Source: Lichina pygmaea
Taxonomy: Eukaryota; Ascomycota; Lichinomycetes; Lichinales; Lichinaceae
Length of the DNA: 64,000 bases
Direction of reading: 5' to 3'
Assembly (NCBI GenBank): GCA_963422465.1
Contig: OY730169.1
Span: 5,208,001 to 5,272,000, forward strand
Both the position numbers and the translations under genes were made by a program. The notes below the pieces were generated by a model. The model did no database searches and was not told the origin of the DNA. It saw nothing but the letters and a program-made list of their open reading frames with translations. Each line of letters starts with the position of its first letter. The stretch's first letter is position 1. Below, one piece after another: positions 11,354 through 25,096 of the stretch.

Positions 11354-12530
11354 TGCAAGCCTCTCATAGTCTTACATTTCTACTGATGTAGACCTCTCCT
11401 AGTCTCATTGAATTGCTAGTTGTATGGTCTCCTCCTTGATGAAATTGGTGATAGCAATACGCAGTTGCTTCTCCATTCCTCCTCAGCGTTGTGTTGCCAG
11501 CGGTTTTTTGTGTGCCCCCCCTCTTTTCTCGAGATGTTGGCGAGTTCGTCCGAAAGATAATAGCAGAGATTGAGTATGTATGTATGTCCTACCGTAAGGG
11601 AGCTGGTAGCTGCTGCTCTGTGCGTGTGCTTTTTCGTCTTTTTGCGCGTGGTGGCTTTGAGTCGAGGACACCTTTTGGAGCCCGCCTAGACTTCCAGTAA
11701 GCGTGGTCAGCTATTACGAGTACTTCATAGGCGGCCGTGTTGGCTTGGGCGGCACGGGCGGCACTTTTTCGGTGGAGTCCGTATGTACTCGTATGTACGT
11801 ACAGTACTCCGTACACACTCGTACGTAATCGTACGGACATACGTACAGTATGTAGTTTTCTCACTTTCAGAACTACTGAGGCTTATGTGCCCATTGCACT
11901 CTGATATCTGGCTCGGTACCTTTGATATTGAGGCTCTACTCATACCGTACTGTACGTACAACCACCTCGTATGGCGTGCGGCAGTACGGCAAGCGACTAA
12001 GTACCGTACGGTCGATTGGTACGGTTGGGCACGAGAACGCTTGGAGTGAGAACACAGTGGACGATATCCTACCGTTAACCCAGAGGGAATCATACTGGCT
12101 ATTGCAGGACTGGAGCAGTACTCCAATGGTCAGTCTGCTTTACCGGTACCAGCATTGAAGGCCCTACCGGTACGTATCTACTCCCGTACGGTACCTCTGA
12201 CAGATCGAAGACAATCTCTCATCCGACGTCGATCCACGAAGACTGTTGTCTGTCGATGGAAAGTTGCTGGGGGATGATGTATTCTTCTTGTCATGCCTTC
12301 CGGTACCCCGCATAAGGGCAAGACCTTGTCTGACTATTGTTAGAGCTGTCTTGTCACAGCTTCCCAAGATTCCCACCTTCACCACCGAAGTGGGTCAAAG
12401 GTTACGGCTCAGCCACTGTCTTTGCTCAAACAAAGATTAGCTCTGGCAGCTTTCCGAGTCCCTGACGACCAGCCTATCTCACATCATATCCAACCAGGCG
12501 CACTCTGCAAGAGTGCCTTCTACGATCATC
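11354..12530. other. 1.2-kb spacer with GTAC clusters
   Basis: No gene is recognised. GTAC-rich clusters lie at about 11780-11860 and 11940-12200, interrupted by ordinary sequence. Confidence 0.5.
11780..12200. repeat. GTAC/TACGTA palindrome clusters
   Basis: Two groups of GTAC, CGTACG and TACGGTAC-like words in a spacer, resembling those elsewhere in the window. Confidence 0.7.
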
Positions 12531-15056
12531 ATGGCTGTGGTCCCTCATCATGAATCTTCTGCATTCTCACAGCAAGGCAGTTTCGACTGGGTTTCTCTCG
12601 CGAGAGCTCCACTGGAGATTTCCTTCAACGTTCTAACTCGCTATTCGAAAGCTGGTGTTGATCCCTGTACTGTTGTTGCTGGCCAGGCTGCCTGCTCCGC
12701 GTTGGTCATGCCACACCAACCCAAGAAGGAAGTACTAAAACAGTTGTCAAAGCTGTCAAAAGTTAAGCTGTACAATGGAACTGTACAGGTTGGCTTTGGG
12801 CTAAAACATGTTCTTCAAGATCTGGTCGCCAGGGACGAAGGTATATCCTGCTTGGCCATCTGTGGCTGCCTTACACAGTCCTACGACAACTTCTACTGTG
12901 CTCAAGTTCTCCGTGCCCTCTGTCAGCAGCAGAAGATGCCGTCAGACCTTGTACCGGGGGTGCTACAGTGGGAAGCTTTACTTAAAGCCTGTGCAAAAAT
13001 TTTCTCTACCTCGAAATTTTCCAGGCTTCTTGAAGGCTTCGTTCGGATTGTTACCCCTTGGACAATGATAGGAATCGACGAGCGCGAATCGACGCCACCT
13101 GATCGCCTAGCCGCGAGTCTGCTACTTCTGGCACGATTGTCACGCAAGCATTTGGAGAATCTGAGCATATCTGGTGGCATTGATTGTGCCTGGCTGGCTG
13201 CTGTTGCAATGTTCGTGTTCGATCTAACGGTTGACATCTGGATGGACGATGGCGATTGTCGATATCGTTCGGATCATGGTCAGCGGTCTTCGGATGGTGG
13301 AGCACAGCTTAATGTTTTCGTGGCCACCGAGGCGAGCACGGGAATGGATGTTACCCGTCAGTGCTTTAGCATCCCTAGTGGGCGAAGCCTACTATCTGGG
13401 AGTGGGTCGGAAAGACAATCTCGGTTCGAAATTCGGTCGCAGTGGTCAACTATCCTTCTCGACTCTTATGGCACTGCCGCGGCGCAGCTACTACAAGGTA
13501 GCCACAAGCGTCGTTTTGGGCAACTTCTGGTATACCTAGCGAACAGGACAGACACTCACCAGGACAGTCCTGCAGAAATTCCGGGGGAGCATTTCACCTT
13601 TTGGCCTCGCATGCGGCAATGCCCCCAATCACTTATTGGCATCGACTTACTGGATTTCGCAATCAAACAGCTTCCAGAACTTCAACCATGTCTCGACGCT
13701 GTCGACTTTCGAAACATATCGGTATCGGAGGAACAAGCTGTCGAGCACTTGAAGAGTATCAGAGAGTCCTGCTGGTGTCGACTACGACGACAGCGTAGGC
13801 ATCCAGTAAGATATTGTGTTGATCAGCTTGCATTGGAAATTGCTCCAATTATAAGGAAACTCTCGAGAGCGAACATCCAGGACCTCCTCCCCTCCGTGTC
13901 TGCTTTTCGCTCTCTGCACACCTCGCGGCTGAGTATTGGTAAAGGCGGTAGTCCTAAACTCCACGGCAATCCCCTGCAAGATGTCTCTAGTCTGTTTTCG
14001 TCGGGTGGCGGACAGTTTCGACGCACAGTTGATCTTCCTCTGGCCGTGGCTCAGAACGGCATTTGCTACTTCTTCGGATCTCTGATGGACATCAAACTTG
14101 GCTCAGAGCTCGCGGCAACTGTCTTCGTCATGCCTGGTCATCTAGAATGTGACGGCGCCATCTTTGAGACTGTTGAGGAGACCCGTCCCTCAGGCGTGAA
14201 TGGTGAATATAACACTTCCGACTTTGGACCAGTTCACGAGAAACTTCGAGCAGAAGTATCTCTTGATACGGAGCAGTGGTCGGCTTTCAGCCTCTGTCCA
14301 GACTATAAGTTTGATCTACTTGTCTCTGATCGTCGATCAGATGCCGCATTGACAGTGATCTATCGAGTACAGCATCCTACCACAGGATTACCACGTATTG
14401 TCTCACTACGTCAGATTCTGGACTGGGCACTCCAAACAGACCCAAGGCTACTGTTACCATGTCAATGTGACAACGTCACTACCACCTACCGCATCCAGGA
14501 ACTTTGCTCTACTGGTGAATTGAAGAAGACTCTGTGGGACTTTCACACCACGGAGATGGAAGCCGGGGTATCTGAGCAGGATAACCTTGGTCAACTGCCT
14601 GGCTATTTGTCGTGCAAGTACTCTCTGATGTTTATCCTGTCTGCTCAGGATTGGACAAGCGTCGAGATCCACAAGAATTCAAATGCCGACTGCAACAACC
14701 CTGAATTCCGGTTGGAACAACTCTACGCGGAATTCGCGCGCCGTTTTGCGCCGCTGCCGGATGGTCGGCGTGTTCAGGCCGATATAGTTCAGCTTGGCGA
14801 CTGTGCCGGCTGCATCATGACGTACGTGTCGACCCAACGGCCTCGGTTACTACGATCTCCCGTCGATGCCATCGCCGGGCAAGTGATTCTTCACACTGGT
14901 GGGAAGATCAGCCGCACCACCAAGTTCGAGCTCAGACGTCTTCCCGAAGTAGAGACGACCACAAGCTGGTGGCCGTTTCCAGCACTCGGCGGCCCTAGAA
15001 ACTGGCGGAGACAATGGCAAAGTCACTGGCAAAGGCAAGAACAAGCGCAAGAGTAA
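12531..15056 (+). CDS. Large protein of unknown function, intronless
   Basis: I do not recognise a named domain. The open frame from the ATG at 12531 is 841 residues with no intron, unlike nearly all its neighbours, and its coding sequence is less GC-rich than the housekeeping genes here. From memory, proteins with the same phrases (ALVMPHQPKKEVLKQLSKL, DLVPGVLQWEALLKAC, FSTSKFSRLLEGFVR) occur as repeated lineage-specific families in Sordariomycetes; this is recollection, not a search. No signal peptide or membrane span is clear. The last 40 or so codons look wrong: from about 14950 the more protein-like reading moves through other frames, and a strongly Lys/Arg-rich tail (GKGKNKRKSKNKRK) ending in a stop at about 15108 lies out of frame. 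The copy may therefore have a damaged 3' end. Confidence 0.7.
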   Translation: MAVVPHHESSAFSQQGSFDWVSLARAPLEISFNVLTRYSKAGVDPCTVVAGQAACSALVMPHQPKKEVLKQLSKLSKVKLYNGTVQVGFGLKHVLQDLVARDEGISCLAICGCLTQSYDNFYCAQVLRALCQQQKMPSDLVPGVLQWEALLKACAKIFSTSKFSRLLEGFVRIVTPWTMIGIDERESTPPDRLAASLLLLARLSRKHLENLSISGGIDCAWLAAVAMFVFDLTVDIWMDDGDCRYRSDHGQRSSDGGAQLNVFVATEASTGMDVTRQCFSIPSGRSLLSGSGSERQSRFEIRSQWSTILLDSYGTAAAQLLQGSHKRRFGQLLVYLANRTDTHQDSPAEIPGEHFTFWPRMRQCPQSLIGIDLLDFAIKQLPELQPCLDAVDFRNISVSEEQAVEHLKSIRESCWCRLRRQRRHPVRYCVDQLALEIAPIIRKLSRANIQDLLPSVSAFRSLHTSRLSIGKGGSPKLHGNPLQDVSSLFSSGGGQFRRTVDLPLAVAQNGICYFFGSLMDIKLGSELAATVFVMPGHLECDGAIFETVEETRPSGVNGEYNTSDFGPVHEKLRAEVSLDTEQWSAFSLCPDYKFDLLVSDRRSDAALTVIYRVQHPTTGLPRIVSLRQILDWALQTDPRLLLPCQCDNVTTTYRIQELCSTGELKKTLWDFHTTEMEAGVSEQDNLGQLPGYLSCKYSLMFILSAQDWTSVEIHKNSNADCNNPEFRLEQLYAEFARRFAPLPDGRRVQADIVQLGDCAGCIMTYVSTQRPRLLRSPVDAIAGQVILHTGGKISRTTKFELRRLPEVETTTSWWPFPALGGPRNWRRQWQSHWQRQEQAQE

Positions 15057-15587
15057 GAACAAGCGCAAGGACGAGCGCAAGGAGAAGCGCAAGGACAACA
15101 GGCAATAGCGGCAAGAGCATCTTTTCTGCATAGCCTATCAAGATTGACTCGTCAGCCAGGCTAAAACACTATCGTACCACCCAACACTGTACTGGTGTTG
15201 AAAAACCCCAAGAGATATCAAAGATAGGTAAGTTTACTTGAAGCTCACATCCCAACCCCAAACTTCTGCGGTTCAGCCACAAAAAAAAAAGAGGTTTGCT
15301 GGTTGCTAATGCTGATTTCTCTTGTTGCGTACAGCTACAGAACTTTCATCGGAACAACGGAGACATGAGCGAGTTGCTTGAAGAGTGGTGGACTGTACAG
15401 TACATACGTACCTACGTAACCCAGTGTGCAGTAAAGCGAGGTAAGTTGCTTGCTTGCGACTCCCACAGGTGGCTATTTCAACTTCCAAGAGTCGTCTCGA
15501 GCTCTATAATACTTCAGACACTGTTTCCCCCGCTCTTGCTGATATACATATGTGCAGTACGACGCAAGAGACACTTTATATACACGG
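15057..15587. other. Spacer between convergent genes
   Basis: Between the 3' ends of the unknown protein gene and Xrn1. The first 50 bases contain the out-of-frame Lys/Arg-coding stretch. The rest has a run of ten A at about 15281 and a small GTAC group at about 15395-15420. No gene seen. Confidence 0.5.
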
Positions 15588-18500
15588 CTACCACTCCTGC
15601 GCCTCGGCGCTCATGCCATCGACTTCTCCGTTCGCGGAGGCGGTGGCGGGGTTGAAGTTGGTGGTGGCGACGCCTCCCCTTCGCGGAGCCCCACGAGCTC
15701 TCGGCGCTTGCCCTACTGCGGCGCCCGAAGCTCGCCCACGATATCCACTTCCACGTCCGCGACCTCCGCTGCCACGGGGACCAGCTCCGCCACGAGCGTC
15801 GAGACTCGGCGGAGGTGGCACGTGGCTGTATTGTCGTTGCGGCGGAGGTGCGTTGGTGCGGTCCCGCAGAGGGTCGTGCGATGGATGTGCTGCGTATGAG
15901 GTGGCGTTGACATGGCCTGCGGGCGACGCGCGCTCGACGTCCGTCCCGATGCCATTGCCGTTGCCGGTGTGGAACCCGCCTCTCCCCCTTCCGCGGCCAC
16001 CTCGGAAGCCTTGACCGTAGCCGTTCGTCGGCGCGTCCCGTGTTCCGCCATTTGGATATATGGGAGTCACCGAGTCACGGGGTCGGACGTCATAACCCGC
16101 CTCTCCTCGCCACGGCCCTCCTGTGGGGGTGCCGCCTCCGCGATACCCACCGCCGTCTCGATGGTCATCTGGCGTCGCCGGCGCCGATGATATACCCGCG
16201 ACAGCGTCTCTCCATTGTCTCCTAAGTTGGGTCGGCTGGGGTGCGTCGACGAGTTGACCTTGTCCGCCTGGGCCCATGGGAGCATCGTAGCGCTTGGGCG
16301 TCGATCGTTGCTGTTGGAGCTGCGCCGCCCGTTGCTGCGCGCTTGCCTTGGTGCCAGCAACGAGCTGTTTATTTGTCAGGTTGAGGACGGACGAGACGGG
16401 GACGGTCGAGCCTCGGAAGGGCGAGCATCGATCGCCCAGAGAAGTACCACTCATAAAGGTAACGTCGAAGACAATGTCCAGGAGCGTGACCCGCGACGTA
16501 CGGGTCAGGCCGACGACAGTGCCACGGGTGGCGATCGGTACCTTACCCGAATCTTGCACGTACACGACGCGATCGCCCAGCCCAAATCTCTGGTGTCCCA
16601 GTCGATGCTCGGCGTTGGCTGGCTTGAGCAGGGCCGTGCGCGGCACGCTCTTGATCTTCTTGCCTTCAACGCCAGCGCTATTCTGGAGGGCCTTGCCGGC
16701 CGCGGCCTGGACGCGCTGGACCAGCTCTGAATCCAGCTGCTCGGCGTCGAGCGGGACGCGCTCGAAGCTCTTGGCCTCGATGGATTTGAGCCATGCCTGG
16801 ATGTCCTTGACCTTGCCCTTGGCCGTCTCGGCCGGGTAGAAGTCCTCGGCCACGAAGATGTCGCCCTGCGGGTTCCTCTGGATTCCGGCGATGAACTCTG
16901 GGAATTGGATCATGTACTGTTGCACCAGTTCGATGGCCTTTCGGCTGAATGACCATCCGAACGCGTCCCGACGTGAATAGCCTAGCACCTTGAGCTTCCG
17001 CGCCTCGAACTTCAGGTTCAGCCCAAGGTTCAGCCGCTGGTCGTCGACCGTCACCGTGAACGACGACGTGATCCTGCTAAGCACTAGCGGGTTGAGGCGC
17101 AACATCCGCGCCACGTTGTACGACGGCGTGTAGGGGTTCAGCTGCTCGGCCATGGCCGCAATCTCCCGTCCAAACTCGCTCTCGCGGCCCTTGAGGATCG
17201 AAATCCAAACGTCGACCTTGTTGTTCTGATGTGCCAATACTTCCAAGGGCCTACCGTAGTTGAACTCGCCCAGGAAAAAGGCGCGTGCGGCCACGGGGAA
17301 ATCGTCCTCGATGGCCAACGCTGCCTTTTCCAAGAAGCGCTGGTCTTCGCTGATGACGTCGTCCACGATGATCTGGGCCGCGTAGTCCGTCTCCATGCCC
17401 TCGACGTGGGCGTACTCCTTCGTGACGGACCCGTCATCGTTCATCTTCAGACCCCTGAGCATCTCGACGTGGACGAGCGACTCGATGTTGCCGACGATGA
17501 TGCCCAGCCGCTTGCTGTAGTGGCTTTCGATCCGCTCCGATTTCCGGCGCCATTGGTCAATCTGTAGCGGGCCGTGTGGCACCGGGACGACGAGGCCGCC
17601 GTTTTCTTGCTCGAGAACATAGTCAAAGAGCTCGTCGGACACGCGAACAACCTTTGCCTCCTGTAGGAAGGGGTATCCAATGTGCACCTTCTTGCCCAGC
17701 CGAGCTTTTGCTCCCTCGACCTTGGTGCGATGGTCCGTGTCTTCCACCGTCACGATCATGCTCTCGTTTCGGCTCTCTTGCTGGAAGACGGTGATGCTAT
17801 GGAACCCCAGCGCTCCGTGATGCGGCAGCGTCTTCAGGCTCGGGAAGCCGGCCAAAGCCGCACCACCGAGCTTCACACCCTCCACCAAGCCGACGTGGAA
17901 ATCCAGGCCTTCGACGGTAGGCAGCTCGAAAGTATTAAGCACACAACGACAGTGCTCAATGTCTGGAAACACACCCATCAGAGAGGAAGGGTAGGTGAAG
18001 TCGAGCTCCGGCGAATGGGTGAATTTGAGCGTGATACCAAACTCATTCCGAGCACGCTCATCGTCGCTGAGCAGGCTGTCCTTCGTTGCCATGGCGCCGA
18101 GTAAACGCTTCTCCTCGATGAAAGGGATTTTGACCACGGCTTCCCAGTCCATCTTCTTGCCATTCATGTCGAGCTCAAAGTCGCGCGGGTAGAAATCGAT
18201 GATCGGAGACTCTGAACTGCTCATGAGATCCCAGTAGACCTCAGGGACTATGCTCTTGCTACGATCGGGCAGAACACCCATCAACTGCTGGAAGGGTCGA
18301 AAGGGCTGACCGAGCTGGAAGTTCACGTCCGCGCCCAGGCCTTTCTTGACATCTACAAGTTGTCAACGACCGCGAACGCAAAAGGTATCATCGTTGCGAT
18401 GCCTACCCGAGATCATGGGGGAGTAGTGATACCCGTAAAACCACCCCCAGGAAGCGACGCCCCGGTAGTAGTAGAAGAGAACCCATTGCAGACCCTGGAC

Positions 18501-20257
18501 GTAGTTTTCGGCCAGTCTCCTGAGTTCGTCTTCCTCCTTCAAGCCCCAGCCAAACTTTGTCGTATAATACTTGTCTTTCCACGAGAGGAATTTGGCATGG
18601 TACCTCGACTCCATGTCCGCTTGAGCACGTTCGGCCGTGAGATGGACGACCGGCGCATTCTCGTACTGTTTTACGACCCTCATGATCGCGAGATGCGCTT
18701 CTTCGTCTTCGCTTTCGTCGTCGTCTTCGTCGTCGTCGTCGCTCCCGCCTTCGTTGTCCGCACCGGGTTTCCCGGGCAGTCGGAGTTGAAGAAACGACTC
18801 GTCGTCCTCGTCCTTTAAGGTCTTCCACTCCAAGCCGAGGTTGTCGGCCAAGTCCTCCACAAACCTTCGATCTCGCGCTGGCAGCGTAGAGGGCATATCC
18901 AAGACGCGCTTTCGGGCCGCATCGCTGTCGAACCGACCACCGACGAACGATCTGACCTTGCCGAAGATGGCCTTTTGGGAAGACGTGAGGACGAGGGAGT
19001 CCGCCTTCCTTCCCTTGTCCATGACATCCACCTTGCCAGCCTGCTTTCCCTTGAACCAGCTGGCATCGGCATTCTCGGCCTCGAAGAACCGGAACTCCAC
19101 ATGCGACAGCTCGTCCAAGAGCAAGGCCAGCCGACCGACATTAATGTGGCCGCGCTCGTTGATGTATCCCGCTGCTTTTGGAAGGACTGTCTTGTAGACC
19201 TTGAACATTAGCGCCAAGGCGCCCTCGTTGATGTGCAAGTTTGGAAGATGCGGAAGAAAATCGTTCCCAACGAAAAACGCCATCAAGATAAAGTCGTCAA
19301 TGATCCGTTCCATGTCGAAGGGAAAGCCCAAGACGCCCGGCTCCTTCAGCTCCTGGAACTCCAGCTCCAGAAACTCGCGCACGATGCACAGATGCAAGAG
19401 AAAGAAGTTCTGATGCTCCAGCTCTTTGGACTTTTTCTGGCTCTGACGGCCAAACGTGACTTCCTCCCGGAGCAGGCAAAAGTGGGGATCGTGGCTCAGT
19501 AGACCAAGCATGATGAGGTCTGCATCGAGCCCGTAGAGACAATGGCGAAGATTAGGGTCGTAGTTTGGCTGGGCCTTGGCGAGTCGGATGTACTCCATGA
19601 TTTTATGTTCCCCTTCTCCGGGCACCTCATGTCCGGACAAGACGATTTCAACCCCCTGCCATTCGACATCCTCGCTGATCTTCTTGTTGACAAAGTACTT
19701 CAGCTGTCGTGTCAACCTTGCCATGAACTCGGTTCCTCCGCAACGTCAGCCGGACAGTCCCAGCACTGCTGAGGTGGCTGAAGACATCGAACACGCACCT
19801 GGTGTGATACAATTGCTATCAAAGGGCTCTTCCTTGGGCATCTGTATCCCTTGGCGGATAGCTTTCTCTCTTGCCGTTTCGGCCTCGAGAGCTGTTCGAA
19901 ACCGTCTTGAACGCTGCTGGTTCATCTTGGCCCGAGGCGCAACGCCATCGACGGCCATAAAAAACAGCTGTTTCGGCTTGATCTTGCCAAAGAGGTGCTC
20001 GATGTAATTGAAGATGGCGATGAACATCTTCTCCTCGGTAAGGCGAAACGTCGGCGAATCCGTGTCCTTGTGGGTACAGTTATGGATGATGCCATTCATG
20101 TCAAGCTACACCAGCGTCAGCACCAGCAGCTTCCCGTTGCTCTGAGCCGGCAGCATACATAGAGGCAATCAAACTCAGGTATCCGGTTCTCTGCAATGAG
20201 CTGTGAGATGGTCGGATACCGCTCACTGAGCCAGCGGAAGAACTTGGGAACACCCAT
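15588..20257 (-). CDS. XRN1: 5'-3' exoribonuclease 1 (Xrn1/Kem1)
   Basis: Main cytoplasmic 5'-to-3' exonuclease for decapped mRNA. Exons (minus strand) 20257-20159, 20105-19799, 19735-18407 and 18352-15588 give 1499 residues. The N-terminus MGVPKFFRWLSERYP and LDMNGIIHNCTH, the basic FFMAVDGVAPRAKMNQQR block, GHEVPGEGEHKIMEYIR and YGLDADLIMLGL are the two conserved XRN nuclease regions with their acidic metal ligands. A nuclear Rat1 paralogue is unlikely given the length and the linker, SH3-like and C-terminal layout. An acidic run (SDDDDEDDD) lies between the nuclease regions, and the C-terminus is Gly/Arg rich (FRGGRGRGRGGF), a usual low-complexity tail. Introns are 53-63 nt. It is divergent from the uL14m gene, with 474 bp between the starts. 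Confidence 0.95.
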
Positions 20258-20731
20258 GATTGATCCGGAGCATGCAATATGGGGACTCAACACAACGAAA
20301 GGGTATCACACAAAGCTTCGAGGTGGTATGGGTATAGTTAAAGAGAAAGATCAATGTAGTGTAGAGTACGTTCCGTAGACAGTGTCGCGCGCCCAACCCC
20401 TGCAGAAAGAGCAATGCGCTCGGGCTTTGTTTGGCGCCGTACTCGTAAGGGGAGTCAGTAGCAACTATGAATGTAATCAGACTATTGGCATCGATAACGT
20501 CATCGTCCCAAAGCATTTTCTCGACATTTATTCTTATATCTGCACGATTTCTAAACTATTGTCAAAGTCATAACAAAGTTTGTCCGAGCACTTATGACGT
20601 CTCAAAATAATCATCCACTGCCACCGACCTGCGTCGTACACTACCGTAACGGCCGTCCTGCGAAAAAGTCATCCGTACCAGACTTTCGAGGACGAGGAAC
20701 GATTCTGCAGACTGTATCCGGGAGGCTCAGG
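20258..20731. promoter_or_regulatory. Divergent promoter region, Xrn1 / uL14m
   Basis: 474 bases between the divergent starts of Xrn1 (-) and uL14m (+). It must carry both promoters. An ATG at 20594 is in frame with the uL14m start and would add 46 residues. No recognisable factor site was identified. Confidence 0.5.
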
Positions 20732-21348
20732 ATGATCCAGCTCAAGGTAACTTCAACCGGCTTCCTGCCCGACAAAGCTGGCATGTGGCACAGACTGACT
20801 CGAGCCGCAGACGCTGCTCAACTGCATCGACAACTCGGGCGCCGCCATCGTCGAATGCGTGCAGCTGATCAAGCGGAAGCAGGCGGCGAGTGTTGGTAAG
20901 GGCCGTTCGACCTGAAGTGAGGACGCTAGCTCAAGATCCCTCTCTGATGGAAACGGATGTTCCAGGAGACCGTATCGTCGTCGTCGTCCAGAAGCAGAGG
21001 TCCTTCGGACCGGAGTCGGGTCCGGGCAGCGGCGTCGCGACCTCGGCGGCGAACAAAGTACGCCGGGGGGATATCCGACACGCCGTCATCGTTCGAGCGG
21101 CCAAGAAATACCAGCGACCTGATGGAAGTGTCATCAAGTTTGGCGACAACGCTTGCGTCTTGATCAACAAGGCGGGCGATATGGTGGGAACGAGATTGAG
21201 TGGTGAGCATTTGAATTACAACGAGCGACTGCTATCTATCTTCGGCGAACGAGTGATTGCTGATGCTGTCGTTGCAGGTATTGTCGGAGCAGAACTTAGA
21301 CATAAGCAGTGGTCGAAGATCTTGTCGCTAGCACCAATGCATGTATAG
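20732..21348 (+). CDS. MRPL38: Mitochondrial large-subunit ribosomal protein uL14m
   Basis: Component of the mitochondrial 54S ribosomal subunit. Exons 20732-20746, 20811-20895, 20966-21202 and 21278-21348 give 135 residues, close to a bacterial L14. The sequence MIQLKTLLNCIDNSGAA, KRKQAASVGDRIVVVVQKQ and the C-terminal KILSLAPMHV are typical of the fungal mitochondrial form. The first coding exon is only 15 nt. An upstream in-frame ATG at 20594 would give a longer N-terminus (MTSQNNHPLPP); I prefer 20732 because MIQLK is the conserved start of this family. The symbol follows the yeast name. Confidence 0.92.
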
Positions 21349-21545
21349 CTACTGTCGATGCTTGAAACTGCCTTCATCTGTTGTGACAACGATGTGCAGT
21401 GGGTATTTTGTGTACGCCAAGAACGATGCAACCACAGACTACCTCTCTAACGCTATATGCAGCAAACCCGAAGTCGCAACTGACGGTCCGGTCCCGAAAC
21501 AGCCCACGCCATGAAATTCCGCAATGGTGCACGGATGCTGACGAG
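21349..21545. other. Short spacer between convergent genes
   Basis: About 200 bases between the 3' ends of uL14m and Rpb9; nothing else is seen. Confidence 0.5.
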
Positions 21546-22369
21546 TCACTCGAAGATGGTGCCACAATTGCAGCAAACAAAGAAGAGCTTCTGTTTTGAG
21601 CAACGCGCCAGCATCAATTCCAATTCCGCACAGTGGAGAGATACGAAGCAGTGGAGGAGAGGTCCGCTCACCATGCCCGTTTCAGCAGACCGCTGCTGTG
21701 ACTGGAAGAATACTGCCTGGTTTTCCGGACATTTCGGGCAGGGCCTGTTCGTCCTCGGCAGCTAAGGATATAAACCGCAAGTTAGTAGAGATGCAAGCGA
21801 ACTCGGCTCAGACCGCTTGCATTGGGTCCGATGGCTGCTCTATCGATCCTGGATCGTCCATCCACAAACTCCTGTCCGCTTCGCCTTCGCTGTCTTCGGT
21901 GCGAGTGCTCCCACCGCAGCAACCCATCCCGCACACCTCACACGACAGCTCCTGGCCACATAGCGTACAGAAGTCGGGAAGACCAACCGTTGGATCAGCG
22001 CCCACATCCTGTGTGACCCCGGCCGTCTCGCCGACCGTGTTGCTGAGATCGTGGCGGAAGATGCAGGCCGAAGCAGCCGGTTGGCTGTACTGACAGGTTC
22101 TGCACGCGTACATCAACGCCTTCTTGGCTCGGTCTTCCTTGGGATAGAGCAAATTCGAACTGGAGTGCTGGTCAGCAGCTTCATTCTCTCACAGGTATAG
22201 GGAAGAGGCAATGTGATCTCGGAGAAATATACCATTCTCGACAAAACTGAAATCGTTTCTCGTCCGCATCGCCATGTGGCTTCGTGCGTTTAGTTGATGG
22301 CTTGGGTGTCTCCTCGCTGCCAGACAGATCCGTATCGTGCCTATCGTCGGACATAGGTGCTGCTGGCAT
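21546..22369 (-). CDS. RPB9: RNA polymerase II subunit Rpb9
   Basis: Small Pol II subunit involved in start-site choice and elongation fidelity. Exons (minus strand) 22369-22233, 22159-21988, 21761-21672 and 21590-21546 give 147 residues. Two zinc ribbons are complete: Cys43/46 (FCRECSNLLYPKED) with Cys65/68 (CRTCQYS), and Cys111/114 (CPKC) with Cys139/142 (FVCCNCGTIFE). The linker GETAGVTQDVGADPTLPR is the Rpb9 hallmark, which separates it from Rpa12 and Rpc11. An approximately 40-residue charged N-terminal extension precedes the first ribbon. Intron 2 is 226 nt, the longest intron in the window, and uses the donor GTTGGT; the frame requires it, since read-through loses the second ribbon. 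Confidence 0.93.
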
Positions 22370-23016
22370 GTTTTGCGACCCAGGTCAGAAGAGATACGGA
22401 GGTTGCGTCGTCCTCGGTCTGGTTGAGGTTGTGGTATCTGGTGAGATGGTGGAATGATGGATGGCGCGGAAATCGGGTGTTTGACTCCGATTCAAATACG
22501 GGACGTACTGTACGTACGGAAGTATGGGTACGTATGTACGAATCGGGCAGTGACTCATTCATGAGTAAGCTCAGTATGACGTAAGCTGCCCCACACAGAT
22601 CACATGAACCACCAGTCGTGCACGTGTATAAAATAGTGCAAAGAATGTCTCCTTCAGTCGCGAGGCGGTTGCGCTCTCGAGGAGAACTCGTTCTGAAGCC
22701 AGCACGCTCCGTAGACAGTCGACTAATGCTAGGGCTAGAGCTTGAGCCTCGAAGAACCAACGTCGATCAGATAGCTTTTCGTAAAGGATTTGACTTGCGC
22801 AACAACTGCTGTCACCAACTCCACACCAAAACTGACGCGCCTCCCTACACAAAGTCCAGTAGCTCTCCTGTAACCGTCGCAAACTCCGAACCAAACCTGC
22901 TAAACGCGTCGTGGTGAGTCGCGAGTTGTCGGCCATACCCCAACCTTCTCTGAACCTAATTCGCAACCTGAAAACACCTGAAGCTGTAGCTACAGTCCAC
23001 GATCCTAACAGACAGC
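22370..23016. promoter_or_regulatory. Divergent promoter region, Rpb9 / Hat2
   Basis: 647 bases between divergent starts. It contains a GTAC cluster at about 22496-22548. No gene recognised. Confidence 0.5.
22496..22548. repeat. GTAC/TACGTA palindrome cluster
   Basis: A compact group of GTACGT and GTACG words in the divergent promoter of Rpb9 and Hat2. Confidence 0.65.

Positions 23017-25096
<2,080 letters not shown>

Noticed and set aside
15454-16014. + strand frame opposite Xrn1 C-terminus
   Set aside because: Antisense of the Gly/Arg-rich Xrn1 tail; composition explains the open frame.
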